Below are positions 6,785 through 14,798 of a stretch of DNA of 37,961 bases, piece after piece (the first letter of the stretch is position 1; each line of letters begins with the position of its first letter). Location of the stretch: positions 1 through 37,961 of the forward strand of contig JAISPZ010000101.1 of the NCBI GenBank assembly GCA_031274555.1, written 5' to 3'. This stretch comes from Bacteroidales bacterium (GTDB lineage Bacteria > Bacteroidota > Bacteroidia > Bacteroidales > P3). The position numbers and the translations under genes are program-made. The notes under the pieces are model-generated. The model made no database searches, was not told the origin of the DNA, and worked only from the letters and a program-made list of their open reading frames with translations.

Positions 6785-8785
6785 TTATTTTATTTTAAAA
6801 GTTGTCTGTCTTAATACCGTTTGTCCTATTGGCTTCAATTCTTTTTTTTCTACTTTCTGCCAAACGGAATTGTACAAATTCGCGAAGAAACGCCCATTTT
6901 CCAATACAGGCATTTCCCCCGCATATTCAAAGAGGGTGAAATTTTGTGGGATATATTCAAAATCTTGAAACCCCTCAATATATGTTCGTTGTGGGATTTC
7001 TGCCGCTGCGATAGGGAGTGACAACACTTGCCCATTGCAAGTAAAATACACTTCATCATTCACGAGATGTTTTTTTATCTCTGGCAACCACTCTATTACG
7101 ATGGACGTGTCGCCAGCCCATTTTTTTTCTAAGATAATATAATTTTCGGTTTCTTTGTATGCTGAATTGATAATAAATTCTTTCATCCAAGAGGGCTTGC
7201 GTATTTTTAGTGCGAACGAAACAGGTGTCGCCACAGAAATATCAAAAGTGATTTTTGACGTAGCAGGGTAGTCTGTCGTTTCTTTAATTGAAATTTTTTT
7301 ATTGTCAAAAATGGTGTTTAATTCGCAGCCGCCAAACAGAAGTGCGACAAATCCGTCTTTATCTCTAAGCCACATATTTTGAATGTAATACGGTGTGATA
7401 CGTCCCGCATTGGGAACACAGCAAACGGCGACATCCTGATGTGCAGGAGAGTATTTGTAGCGAGTTTGCTTATGGTTTGGCGCAAAGGAAAAGTTTAGTC
7501 CTCCTGTCATTTGGTATGAATTATCCGTTTTGCAATAGGCTATGGCACTTTTTTTGGGATGACGCGCACCAGCAGCTGCGTTGAAGAACGTGTTCTCTAT
7601 ATCATCGGCGTAACGAACATCACCTGTCTTTTTGACTATTTCTGTATAAGAATCAAGCAGTTCGTGCAGAGAGCAATATTCATAGCCCGTATTGGTCATA
7701 TCTGCCTTGCGACCAAAAATCCATTCATCCCCGACAGCACCGCCTGTAACAGTCGTAACTTCCTTTATTTTATCCAAATAAATCTGCAACGCAGCTTTCA
7801 ACTCTGGACTATCGGAAGCATAGCAGGCGAGAAGCAAAGGGCGAATATGTTCGTAGGTATGCACTCCATGTCCTTTAAGGTCATCTTTGAGATACAAGAT
7901 ATTATAAAGCTGAATATCAGGCTCTGACAATTCATGCGAAGAATAGTCTTTATAGAGAAACAGTGCATAGTCCAAGTAGGTGGACTTTCCTGTTTGTTGA
8001 TATAACCAGTCTAAAATATCTGTGAAGACAAGCCCGTGACAAAGCCCTGCCGAAGATTTTTTCACTCCGAACGGATGACTTGCATTGATACGATAATTTT
8101 CCATCACATTATCAACTCCTCGTCTTACTGCCTCAAAGACGTTTGTATCGCCTGTAAACTCGTAGTAGGCAATAAGTCCGCGATAGAGCGTTGCCTTGGA
8201 CCAGAGTTCGCCATTTTCGCCGTTTGCCGTATCGAACTTGTAGCGCAAGTCTTCATCATAAATGCCCAGATAGCCGTCTTCATCCTGTGTAGAGAGAATT
8301 TTTGCAACGTACTTTTTTATCTTTTCGATATGCGTTTTATCACCCGCAAAAAAAGCGTTTCGTATATAGCCGTCCCACCAATTTGATTGGGTTTCGCTGT
8401 TCCACCATAAGTACTGCACCTCCCATTCTGCCCCTTCGGGACTGTTACCCAGATTTTTTGAGCGATGTTTTTTCGTTAATCTGTCTTTTCCGTAAATATC
8501 GTCTTTTACAATTAAATCAGGCACGAGCGCGTCCAAATGCCCGACAAAGCCATTTAAATCAACGCGCAAGCGGTCTAACAGCGCACCTGTGGGCTTGATT
8601 TCGTTCAAAGGAATACGTGTAAAAGCATATTCTTTTTGTCCGATGACGGTTAGCGTTGAGGCGAGATTTGCTTTGTTAAGTTTGCGGGCTGGAGTATAAG
8701 CCTCCATCCGATCATTTTGCCCCACAGCAGCATCAACCCCAAAAACAAGAAGCCCCGCAACAATAAAATTTTTTATACGTGTCAT
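6785..8785 (-). CDS. GH127-type beta-L-arabinofuranosidase (DUF1680)
   Basis: A 666-residue exported enzyme; the signal peptide is MTRIKNFIVAGLLVFGVDAAVGQ. The body has the (alpha/alpha)6-barrel hallmarks of GH127/DUF1680: W-W-N-S-E-T-Q-S-N-W-W-D-G-Y, T-Q-D-E-D-G-Y-L-G-I-Y, T-G-G-A-V-G-D-E-W (E354), Y-E-Y-C-S (E369 and C371) and A-V-C-C-V-P-N (C455, C456). In the Bifidobacterium family member HypBA1 equivalent Glu and Cys residues bind zinc and a Cys is the nucleophile, so the active site looks intact, although one accessory Cys of HypBA1 appears replaced. The family removes beta-L-arabinofuranose, but DUF1680 is functionally broad (GH127/137/142/146). It sits 1 nt from both neighbours. Confidence 0.8.
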   Translation of the reverse strand: MTRIKNFIVAGLLVFGVDAAVGQNDRMEAYTPARKLNKANLASTLTVIGQKEYAFTRIPLNEIKPTGALLDRLRVDLNGFVGHLDALVPDLIVKDDIYGKDRLTKKHRSKNLGNSPEGAEWEVQYLWWNSETQSNWWDGYIRNAFFAGDKTHIEKIKKYVAKILSTQDEDGYLGIYDEDLRYKFDTANGENGELWSKATLYRGLIAYYEFTGDTNVFEAVRRGVDNVMENYRINASHPFGVKKSSAGLCHGLVFTDILDWLYQQTGKSTYLDYALFLYKDYSSHELSEPDIQLYNILYLKDDLKGHGVHTYEHIRPLLLACYASDSPELKAALQIYLDKIKEVTTVTGGAVGDEWIFGRKADMTNTGYEYCSLHELLDSYTEIVKKTGDVRYADDIENTFFNAAAGARHPKKSAIAYCKTDNSYQMTGGLNFSFAPNHKQTRYKYSPAHQDVAVCCVPNAGRITPYYIQNMWLRDKDGFVALLFGGCELNTIFDNKKISIKETTDYPATSKITFDISVATPVSFALKIRKPSWMKEFIINSAYKETENYIILEKKWAGDTSIVIEWLPEIKKHLVNDEVYFTCNGQVLSLPIAAAEIPQRTYIEGFQDFEYIPQNFTLFEYAGEMPVLENGRFFANLYNSVWQKVEKKELKPIGQTVLRQTTFKIK

Positions 8786-8786
8786 A

Positions 8787-11039
8787 TCAAATAAGTGTGA
8801 ATGTTATAGTCTGTGTGTCAGCACTGTTGCGCCCAATCATCAATTCAAACTCACCTTGCTCACACACATATTGCAACTGATAATTATAAAATTTTAATAA
8901 CGATGAAGTGATTTTAAAGGAAACGTTTTTTGTTTCGCCCTTTTTGATAAAAACCTTTTCAAATCCTTTTAACTCCTTGACAGGACGGACAGTACTTGCG
9001 ACCACATCTCGAATATAAAGTTGTACTGTTTCGTATCCGTCCCTATCGCCACTGTTGGTGATGGCGACAGTGGCAACGAGTGTGTCTTTTTCACTCATAA
9101 CAGTATCGTTAATAGCGATTTCACCGTAGTCGAACGTAGTATAACTTAATCCGTAGCCGAATGGATATAACGGCTCGTTAGGGACATCCAAATAGCCACT
9201 ACGAAATTTATGAAACCATTCCTGCATTGGCTTGCTTACATTTTTAATGTTGTAGTAAATCGGTATCTGTCCAACATTGAGGGACCACGTGGCTGTGAGT
9301 TTTCCACTCGGATTAACATCGCCAAACAACACATCAGGGATTGCGAAAGCGGCTTCCGTACCCGGAAACCAGACATTCAGAATGGCATCAACATTATCTT
9401 TTTCCCACAGTATTGTGAGTGGACGTCCTGTAAATAGAACGAGGACGACAGGCTTTCCTGTTGCGACTAATGCTTTTAACAATCGCTTCTGTGGAGCGGG
9501 AATGTTCAAGTCGGAACGGCTGCTGGACTCGCCACTCATTTCTGCGGACTCCCCCAACGCTGCCACTATGACATCTGCTTTTTTTGCAACGCTTAACGCT
9601 TCCCGCAGAAGTTCCGCTTCGCTGCGCGGATCTTTTTCAAAGTCCTTTGTAAGCGACAGATAGTCTTCCTGTGTCATATCTTCGTAGGGCTGACATCCCC
9701 TTGCGTATATCACAGAAGCGTACTCTTTCATGCCCTCCAACAATGTTGTTGCCTTGTTTATGTTGGCAGGCCACCCCCAAGAGCCGAGCATATTCGGTCG
9801 ATTATTCCCATGAGGACCGATAAGTGCTATCGTGCTTTGTTTTTTTAACGGAAGAAGATTGCTGTCGTTCTTTAACAAAACAAATGTTTCGGTGGCTATT
9901 TTACGCGCTGTTTCTCTATGTTTTGCGTTATATATGTCCCTTGCAGGACGTGTAGTGTCGCAGTATTTGTACGGATCTTTAAAAAGTCCAAGTTTATATT
10001 TTATTTTCAAAATTCTACGACAGGCATCGTCGATATGTCTTATATTTATATCGCCGTTGCTTAGTGCTTTTTGCAGATTAAAATAGTACGCGTAACTTTC
10101 CATATCCATATCAGTGCCTGCCTTTAAGGACATTATCGCTGCACCGTACGAGTTTCCCATTCCGAAACGCTGAATATCGTTTATGGAAGCGTAGTCTGTA
10201 ACGACAAAGCCCTGAAACCCCCACTCTTTACGCAAAACGTCGTCGAGCAGCCATGAATTTGCGGTTGCGGGCATTCCGTTAATTTCGTTAAAGGAAGACA
10301 TCACGCTCCCGACCCCTGCTTCTATTGCTGCCTGATACGGATACAGGTAGTCGTTCCGTGCGCGTTGCTCGCTCATATCCACAACGCTGTAATCTCGCCC
10401 TGCTTCACTCGCTCCGTAGAGTGCAAAATGTTTTACGCAGGCAAGAATATTCGTGTTATCGGCGTATGCAGGCTCGCCCTGATAGCCCCTCACCTGTGCT
10501 TTTGCAATTTCCCCGCCCAAGAACGGATCTTCGCCCGCACCCTCTGCAATCCTGCCCCAACGCGGGTCGCGGGCAATATCAACCATAGGTGAATAAACCC
10601 AATTAAGTCCATCAGCACTTGCTTCAACAGCAGCAATATGTGCGGCGGTTTCTATATTTTTAAGATTCCACGAAGAAGCCATGCCGAGAGGTATGGGAAA
10701 AATTGTTTCGTAGCCATGTAGAAAATCCATACCGAACAGTAATGGGATTTTCATACGGCTTTCTTCTACTGCAATACGCTGTAATTCCCTTATTTTATTG
10801 ACTCCTTTTGCGTTGATAAAAGCACCGACTTTCCCTTTTCTGATTTCCATTACGGTTTTGTTGCTGTCGCTGTACAGGTTTTCGCCTGATATTGCATCCG
10901 TACCCGAAATAAGATGAAGCTGTCCGATTTTTTCCTCTACACTCATTCTGCTCATCAAGTCGTCAATAAATTTGTCGGGTGACGGCTGTTTGCAGGCGAC
11001 AAAAAGGACAGACAGAAATAATAAACTAAATTTGTTCAT
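8787..11039 (-). CDS. GH3 beta-glycosidase (BglX-like lipoprotein)
   Basis: A 750-residue GH3 enzyme. ATG 11039 is preferred because it starts a lipoprotein signal (MNKFSLLFLSVLFVAC, Cys16); an upstream ATG at 11072 would add an unusual extension. Visible motifs are G-M-D-F-L-H-G-Y, D-P-R-W-G-R...G-E-D-P, K-H-F, the nucleophile region G-F-V-V-T-D-Y (D282), the likely acid/base in S-G-E-S-S-S-R-S-D (E504), and a C-terminal fibronectin-III-like domain (about 655-745). It is predicted to hydrolyse beta-glucosides or similar beta-linked oligosaccharides in the periplasm or at the outer membrane. The start overlaps the end of the upstream methyltransferase gene by 14 nt, so expression is probably coupled. 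Confidence 0.88.
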   Translation of the reverse strand: MNKFSLLFLSVLFVACKQPSPDKFIDDLMSRMSVEEKIGQLHLISGTDAISGENLYSDSNKTVMEIRKGKVGAFINAKGVNKIRELQRIAVEESRMKIPLLFGMDFLHGYETIFPIPLGMASSWNLKNIETAAHIAAVEASADGLNWVYSPMVDIARDPRWGRIAEGAGEDPFLGGEIAKAQVRGYQGEPAYADNTNILACVKHFALYGASEAGRDYSVVDMSEQRARNDYLYPYQAAIEAGVGSVMSSFNEINGMPATANSWLLDDVLRKEWGFQGFVVTDYASINDIQRFGMGNSYGAAIMSLKAGTDMDMESYAYYFNLQKALSNGDINIRHIDDACRRILKIKYKLGLFKDPYKYCDTTRPARDIYNAKHRETARKIATETFVLLKNDSNLLPLKKQSTIALIGPHGNNRPNMLGSWGWPANINKATTLLEGMKEYASVIYARGCQPYEDMTQEDYLSLTKDFEKDPRSEAELLREALSVAKKADVIVAALGESAEMSGESSSRSDLNIPAPQKRLLKALVATGKPVVLVLFTGRPLTILWEKDNVDAILNVWFPGTEAAFAIPDVLFGDVNPSGKLTATWSLNVGQIPIYYNIKNVSKPMQEWFHKFRSGYLDVPNEPLYPFGYGLSYTTFDYGEIAINDTVMSEKDTLVATVAITNSGDRDGYETVQLYIRDVVASTVRPVKELKGFEKVFIKKGETKNVSFKITSSLLKFYNYQLQYVCEQGEFELMIGRNSADTQTITFTLI

Positions 11040-12057
11040 ATAACGCTTCTGCAAAAGCAAGTAAATTTTCATGTTTTGTGAATTTTGGTATTTCGCACCC
11101 CGCGCTTATAATCGCTCTGCCGTTGGCTTCTTTTCTGCATTTGTAAACGGCGTTTTTCACGTCGCTTACAGAGCCATTCAGTACTACGGCAACAGGATCT
11201 ATATTTCCGTTTATGACAGCACCTGTGCCCTGCATTACTTCTACTGCGTGTTTCATATCCACCATCCAATCAATATCAACAATATCGAAACCGACAGTGG
11301 CAATATCTTCCAGAATATGATTGATATTTCCGCAAATATGCAGTCGCGCAATTCCCCCTGCCTGCTTTATTCCCTCTACGATACGTTTTTCGTAAGGCAC
11401 AATTTTTTCGCGGTATAAATCCCTGTTGATAAGCGAACAGGCTGCGTCACCGACACCGATGATGTGCGCCCCCGCTTCTACCTGCGCCTTTGCGCACCAA
11501 ATAGCTTCCTGCGTACATTTTTCTAACAGTTCATAGAACAGTTCTTCGTTGTCTTCATCAATAACGTCTATTAATGCGTCATTAATGCCGCGTAAATCAC
11601 TTGCTTCCGCAAGAGGTCCCTCTACCCAGCCGAGAATAGGATATTCGTCGCCTCTTTCTTTTTTGAACAGTTCAATTGCTTTAATTCTATCCAATATGCG
11701 GACAGATTTTAAGGGGTCAAAAAGTTGCAGGTTTTGCACATCTTCAATGTTTGGCAGCAGCACTCTCTTAGGGTGAGGCAGTTCGTCTTCGGGAATGTCA
11801 AGTTCAGTTCCGAAGTCGGCTGTTTCGCGCACAGGGTCAGACATAGTGCTAAGCACATCAATATCAAATTTTTCTACACAACGCAGGTTGCCCTCTACTA
11901 ATGTTTTGTAGTCGGTGCAGAATTTCCCGAACGGAGCGTTGATATAGTATGCCGCAAAAAACATCAGGATATTCAGGTTTGGGGCGCGGTCTAAATTTTT
12001 TGTGTTTTCGCCGTCAAGCACTGCTTTAAGACGGTCATAAGGTGTAAGTTTTGTCAT
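11026..12057 (-). CDS. mtaA-like: UroD/MtaA-type corrinoid:acceptor methyltransferase
   Basis: A 343-residue protein of the uroporphyrinogen-decarboxylase superfamily branch that contains MtaA/MtbA. The zinc motif of that branch is present: L-H-I-C-G-N (H240, C242) and S-A-G-C-E-I-P (C321). True HemE lacks this arrangement. In methanogens MtaA moves methyl groups from methyl-corrinoid protein to coenzyme M; in acetogens the acceptor is tetrahydrofolate. Bacteroidetes do not make CoM, so tetrahydrofolate or a thiol such as homocysteine is the likely acceptor (inference). It is cytoplasmic with no signal peptide, 13 nt after the activation-protein gene, and overlaps the GH3 gene, tying methyl transfer to the PUL. 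Confidence 0.8.
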   Translation of the reverse strand: MTKLTPYDRLKAVLDGENTKNLDRAPNLNILMFFAAYYINAPFGKFCTDYKTLVEGNLRCVEKFDIDVLSTMSDPVRETADFGTELDIPEDELPHPKRVLLPNIEDVQNLQLFDPLKSVRILDRIKAIELFKKERGDEYPILGWVEGPLAEASDLRGINDALIDVIDEDNEELFYELLEKCTQEAIWCAKAQVEAGAHIIGVGDAACSLINRDLYREKIVPYEKRIVEGIKQAGGIARLHICGNINHILEDIATVGFDIVDIDWMVDMKHAVEVMQGTGAVINGNIDPVAVVLNGSVSDVKNAVYKCRKEANGRAIISAGCEIPKFTKHENLLAFAEALYEQI

Positions 12058-12070
12058 GATAATTTATTTT

Positions 12071-12775
12071 TTATTCAATATTTTTCTTTGGTTTCAAATG
12101 GCGATTTTTGTTTCTTATGCAGTTTTTCATTTTACAAATAGCGCAACCGTAAGGTCTTTTCTGTACGTTTTTTCCAATTCCAACAATTCCGCTCACCGAC
12201 TTTATGGGTAGCATAAGGCAGGACTCGGTGAGCGAAATTCCTGTCACTCCAAAGGGAAAAAGGGACAGCAGCTTTTTCTGCTCTATCAATGCCCAATCGC
12301 AATATCCCGGGCTGTAATTGTTAGACATTTTTTCGTCCGTAAGAGTTGCCTCAAGCCTTTGCAACAAAAGGGAAACGGTTGCTTCTGCAATGATAGAGCC
12401 GAGAGTATTTGCTATATACGCCTTTACAATATCATCTTCTTTTTCCGTCCGTTTAAGCCAACAGTCGAAATCCGCGCCGACAGTTGCCGTAAAGACAGCA
12501 AATCGCTCGGACTCATGCAGTGCATACGTGATAATTTTTCCTGTGTTCAGCACCTTGTCTTCCAAGCGAATTTCTTTTTTGCTGATTGCCTCGCCGCGCA
12601 CCACTTTATACCCCATACGTGGCTTGCAGACCGGTTGCAATTCGAGCAGCATATTTTCTATCAACATTTGTACTTCTTCGTCGGGTGTTTTGTTATCTAT
12701 ATAACCCATCAGCGAATACAAATCATCGTATCGAAAAGGAATTTCAGAAAAAGAAGTGTCCTCAAAAAACATCAT
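12071..12775 (-). CDS. MetH-activation-domain-like corrinoid reactivation protein
   Basis: A 234-residue cytoplasmic protein resembling the AdoMet-binding activation domain of B12-dependent methionine synthase as a stand-alone protein. The clearest signature is S-P-G-Y-C-D-W...L-F-P-F-G-V-T-G-I-S-L-T-E-S-C-L-M-L-P-I-K-S-V-S-G-I-V-G-I-G (about 155-205). The tail has Y-G-C-A-I-C-K-M-K-N-C, a Cys-x2-Cys-x3-Cys cluster that could bind metal or iron-sulfur. Role (inference): reductive methylation of the inactive cob(II)alamin on MtaC using AdoMet, the task done by RACE/RamA proteins elsewhere. The start codon overlaps the mtaB stop by 4 nt (ATGA). Confidence 0.75.
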   Translation of the reverse strand: MMFFEDTSFSEIPFRYDDLYSLMGYIDNKTPDEEVQMLIENMLLELQPVCKPRMGYKVVRGEAISKKEIRLEDKVLNTGKIITYALHESERFAVFTATVGADFDCWLKRTEKEDDIVKAYIANTLGSIIAEATVSLLLQRLEATLTDEKMSNNYSPGYCDWALIEQKKLLSLFPFGVTGISLTESCLMLPIKSVSGIVGIGKNVQKRPYGCAICKMKNCIRNKNRHLKPKKNIE

Positions 12776-14145
12776 ATTCCGTATTCTTCGGGTTTGTACT
12801 TTGAAGTATCGACTTCCTCTTTCATTTCGGAGATAAACTGCTCTTCATCTTCGGGAATTTCTTCCAACTGCTCTTGCAGGTTGCCAATCCACGACAGCTC
12901 GCGTTCAGGCAACGACAATTCATTTTTGTTCACAGCACGCTGCAAAATATCAAGCGTGGTGCGGGCAACGCCCAACGTGCGCAAGAAAGGACTTTGTGTC
13001 TTGATAACTTCGGCACAGATTTCAAAAACAACGTCAGGACGTAAAATATATGCCTGACTGTCTAAGTAACAGTCAGACTCCACAAGCCAGTCCCGAAGCA
13101 ATAACGCACCCCCCTTATTTGCAGCGACGTTCATCAGACGACAGTCGTATATCAACTGTTCAGTGGAAACAGTTGGCGCAAAGCCACTTAAAAGTTTTAC
13201 GTGCTGTACCGACTCGTTGCTCCACAAATCAGCTACCGCCGCCGCAATATTTCCGATAGGGCTGAAATGGGCACAGGCAGCAGTCTTCCCCTCAAGCGAA
13301 ACAGGCATTCCTGTAATAGCTTTCAGATACACGTTTTCGTAGGCACAGTCTTTGCCCGGACCCTTAGCACCACACTCTATCGCAACCAACGCCCTTGCCA
13401 CCGACATGGTACGCACAACAGAAGCAAAGACTTTGGGGATAAAGCCCTGCTCGGCAAGCACCATCGCAGTGTTGGCAAATCCACAGGCGGAGTCACCCGC
13501 AGGGATAGAACCATTCTCTTCGGCAATCTTCACAAGATTTGTCCAGAGCCACTTCATATCTCGCGGAGCAAGCACACCAAGCGCAAAAATGCAAGTACGA
13601 AGGTCAGCGTTCATCAGTGCTTCGTCGTTAATTTCCTTTCCACCGGTGGACTCAATTGAGAGCAAATCAGCACCGTCACGTGCCGTCTGCGCAAAAATAC
13701 GCTCCATCCCATCCCAATATTTCCCCCCTCGCATAATCGGTGGGCGACTCATCTCGCGCATATCATTCGGTGTCATACGAATTACACTTTTTAACCCCAA
13801 CTTCGCCTCAAAATCCCACATCGTATCCCGCAATATTTTGTGAATTTCAATACCCCATTCAGGATTTTCGGTAAATTGCGGCAACGTTTCAAACTCAATA
13901 ACAAGCCCCGAAGCATGTAATTCATACGCTTTTTTCAGCACTCCCTCAACCATTTCTTTGTAGATAGCCTTTGCTTCCGACAGCGTTTCCTGAGTAGCTT
14001 TCATCGGGGGAAGCGTAAAATTGACTTCGGGATAAATTTCGCCGCCACCTATCACTAAGCCGTTTTTACAAACGACAGGATTAGAACATTTTCCATAAAG
14101 AAAATCGTCCAAAGACGAATAAGCAAGTTTTGTATATTCTCTCAT
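12772..14145 (-). CDS. mtaB: Methanol:corrinoid methyltransferase MtaB
   Basis: A 457-residue cytoplasmic protein with strong similarity in layout to methanol-cobalamin methyltransferase. The three zinc ligands of the archaeal enzyme (Glu164, Cys220, Cys269 in Methanosarcina barkeri) have counterparts at almost identical positions: E165 in S-I-E-S-T-G-G-K-E, C221 in G-D-S-A-C-G-F-A-N, and C267 in G-A-K-G-P-G-K-D-C-A-Y-E. Length also matches. MtaB activates methanol on zinc and transfers its methyl to Co(I) of MtaC. It lies 4 nt after mtaC and overlaps the activation-protein gene. An alternative substrate (another small methoxylated compound) is possible, but intact ligands and spacing favour methanol. 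Confidence 0.85.
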   Translation of the reverse strand: MREYTKLAYSSLDDFLYGKCSNPVVCKNGLVIGGGEIYPEVNFTLPPMKATQETLSEAKAIYKEMVEGVLKKAYELHASGLVIEFETLPQFTENPEWGIEIHKILRDTMWDFEAKLGLKSVIRMTPNDMREMSRPPIMRGGKYWDGMERIFAQTARDGADLLSIESTGGKEINDEALMNADLRTCIFALGVLAPRDMKWLWTNLVKIAEENGSIPAGDSACGFANTAMVLAEQGFIPKVFASVVRTMSVARALVAIECGAKGPGKDCAYENVYLKAITGMPVSLEGKTAACAHFSPIGNIAAAVADLWSNESVQHVKLLSGFAPTVSTEQLIYDCRLMNVAANKGGALLLRDWLVESDCYLDSQAYILRPDVVFEICAEVIKTQSPFLRTLGVARTTLDILQRAVNKNELSLPERELSWIGNLQEQLEEIPEDEEQFISEMKEEVDTSKYKPEEYGI

Positions 14146-14149
14146 GTTT

Positions 14150-14794
14150 TTATTTCCCCAGACCTAATAAATTTTTAACAGCAGTAACAGCCGAGTTTGC
14201 CGTTTCACCATAGCCGTCAGCACCTATTTCCGAAGCAAATCCAGCACTTATGGGAGCACCGCCAACAACGATTTTTACTTTGTCCCGCAACCCTGCATCT
14301 CTCAAAGCATCTATCACAGTCTTCATATAAGGCATAGTTGTTGTAAGTAAAGCACTTAGCCCAAGCACATCCGCATTGTGCTCGCGTACCGCCTCCACAA
14401 ATTTTTCAGAGTCCATATCAATACCAATATCAATAACTTCAAATCCGCAGCCCTCTAACATAGATGCAACAAGGTTTTTCCCGATGTCGTGCAAATCGCC
14501 TTTCACCGTCCCGATGACCACTTTTCCGATAGAAGTTTTTTGCCCGCTATTTTTCATAATGGGCTGAAGAATATTCAGAGAGGCTTTCATCGCCCGCCCA
14601 GCCATCAAAAGTTCAGGCACAAAAATTTCTTGATTTTCAAACCGTAGTCCGACTTCGCCCATCGCCTTAATCATATATTCGTCAATAAGCAATTTTGGCT
14701 CAACATTGTCGGCAAGCGCAGCATTAGTCAGTTCAACGGCACTTTTTTGTTTGCCTTTGAGAATGGCTTCATAGAGTAAATTCAAATCTGTCAT
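14150..14794 (-). CDS. mtaC: Corrinoid protein MtaC
   Basis: A 214-residue corrinoid-binding protein. Residues about 1-85 form the helical cap (M-G-E-V-G-L-R-F-E-N-Q-E-I-F-V-P-E-L-L-M-A typical of methyltransferase corrinoid proteins). Residues about 89-210 form the Rossmann-like B12 domain with G-D-L-H-D-I-G-K-N, where H102 is the expected lower axial cobalt ligand, plus L-S-A-L-L-T-T-T-M and V-G-G-A-P-I-S. It would carry the methyl group between MtaB and the MtaA-like enzyme. It lies 4 nt from both the GH13 and mtaB genes, inside one operon. Confidence 0.9.
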   Translation of the reverse strand: MTDLNLLYEAILKGKQKSAVELTNAALADNVEPKLLIDEYMIKAMGEVGLRFENQEIFVPELLMAGRAMKASLNILQPIMKNSGQKTSIGKVVIGTVKGDLHDIGKNLVASMLEGCGFEVIDIGIDMDSEKFVEAVREHNADVLGLSALLTTTMPYMKTVIDALRDAGLRDKVKIVVGGAPISAGFASEIGADGYGETANSAVTAVKNLLGLGK

Positions 14795-14798
14795 AGTT

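Noticed and set aside
11026-12057. Heme-pathway uroporphyrinogen decarboxylase (HemE)
   Set aside because: The H-x-C...C zinc motif and the mtaB/mtaC neighbours point to the MtaA/MtbA methyltransferase branch instead.
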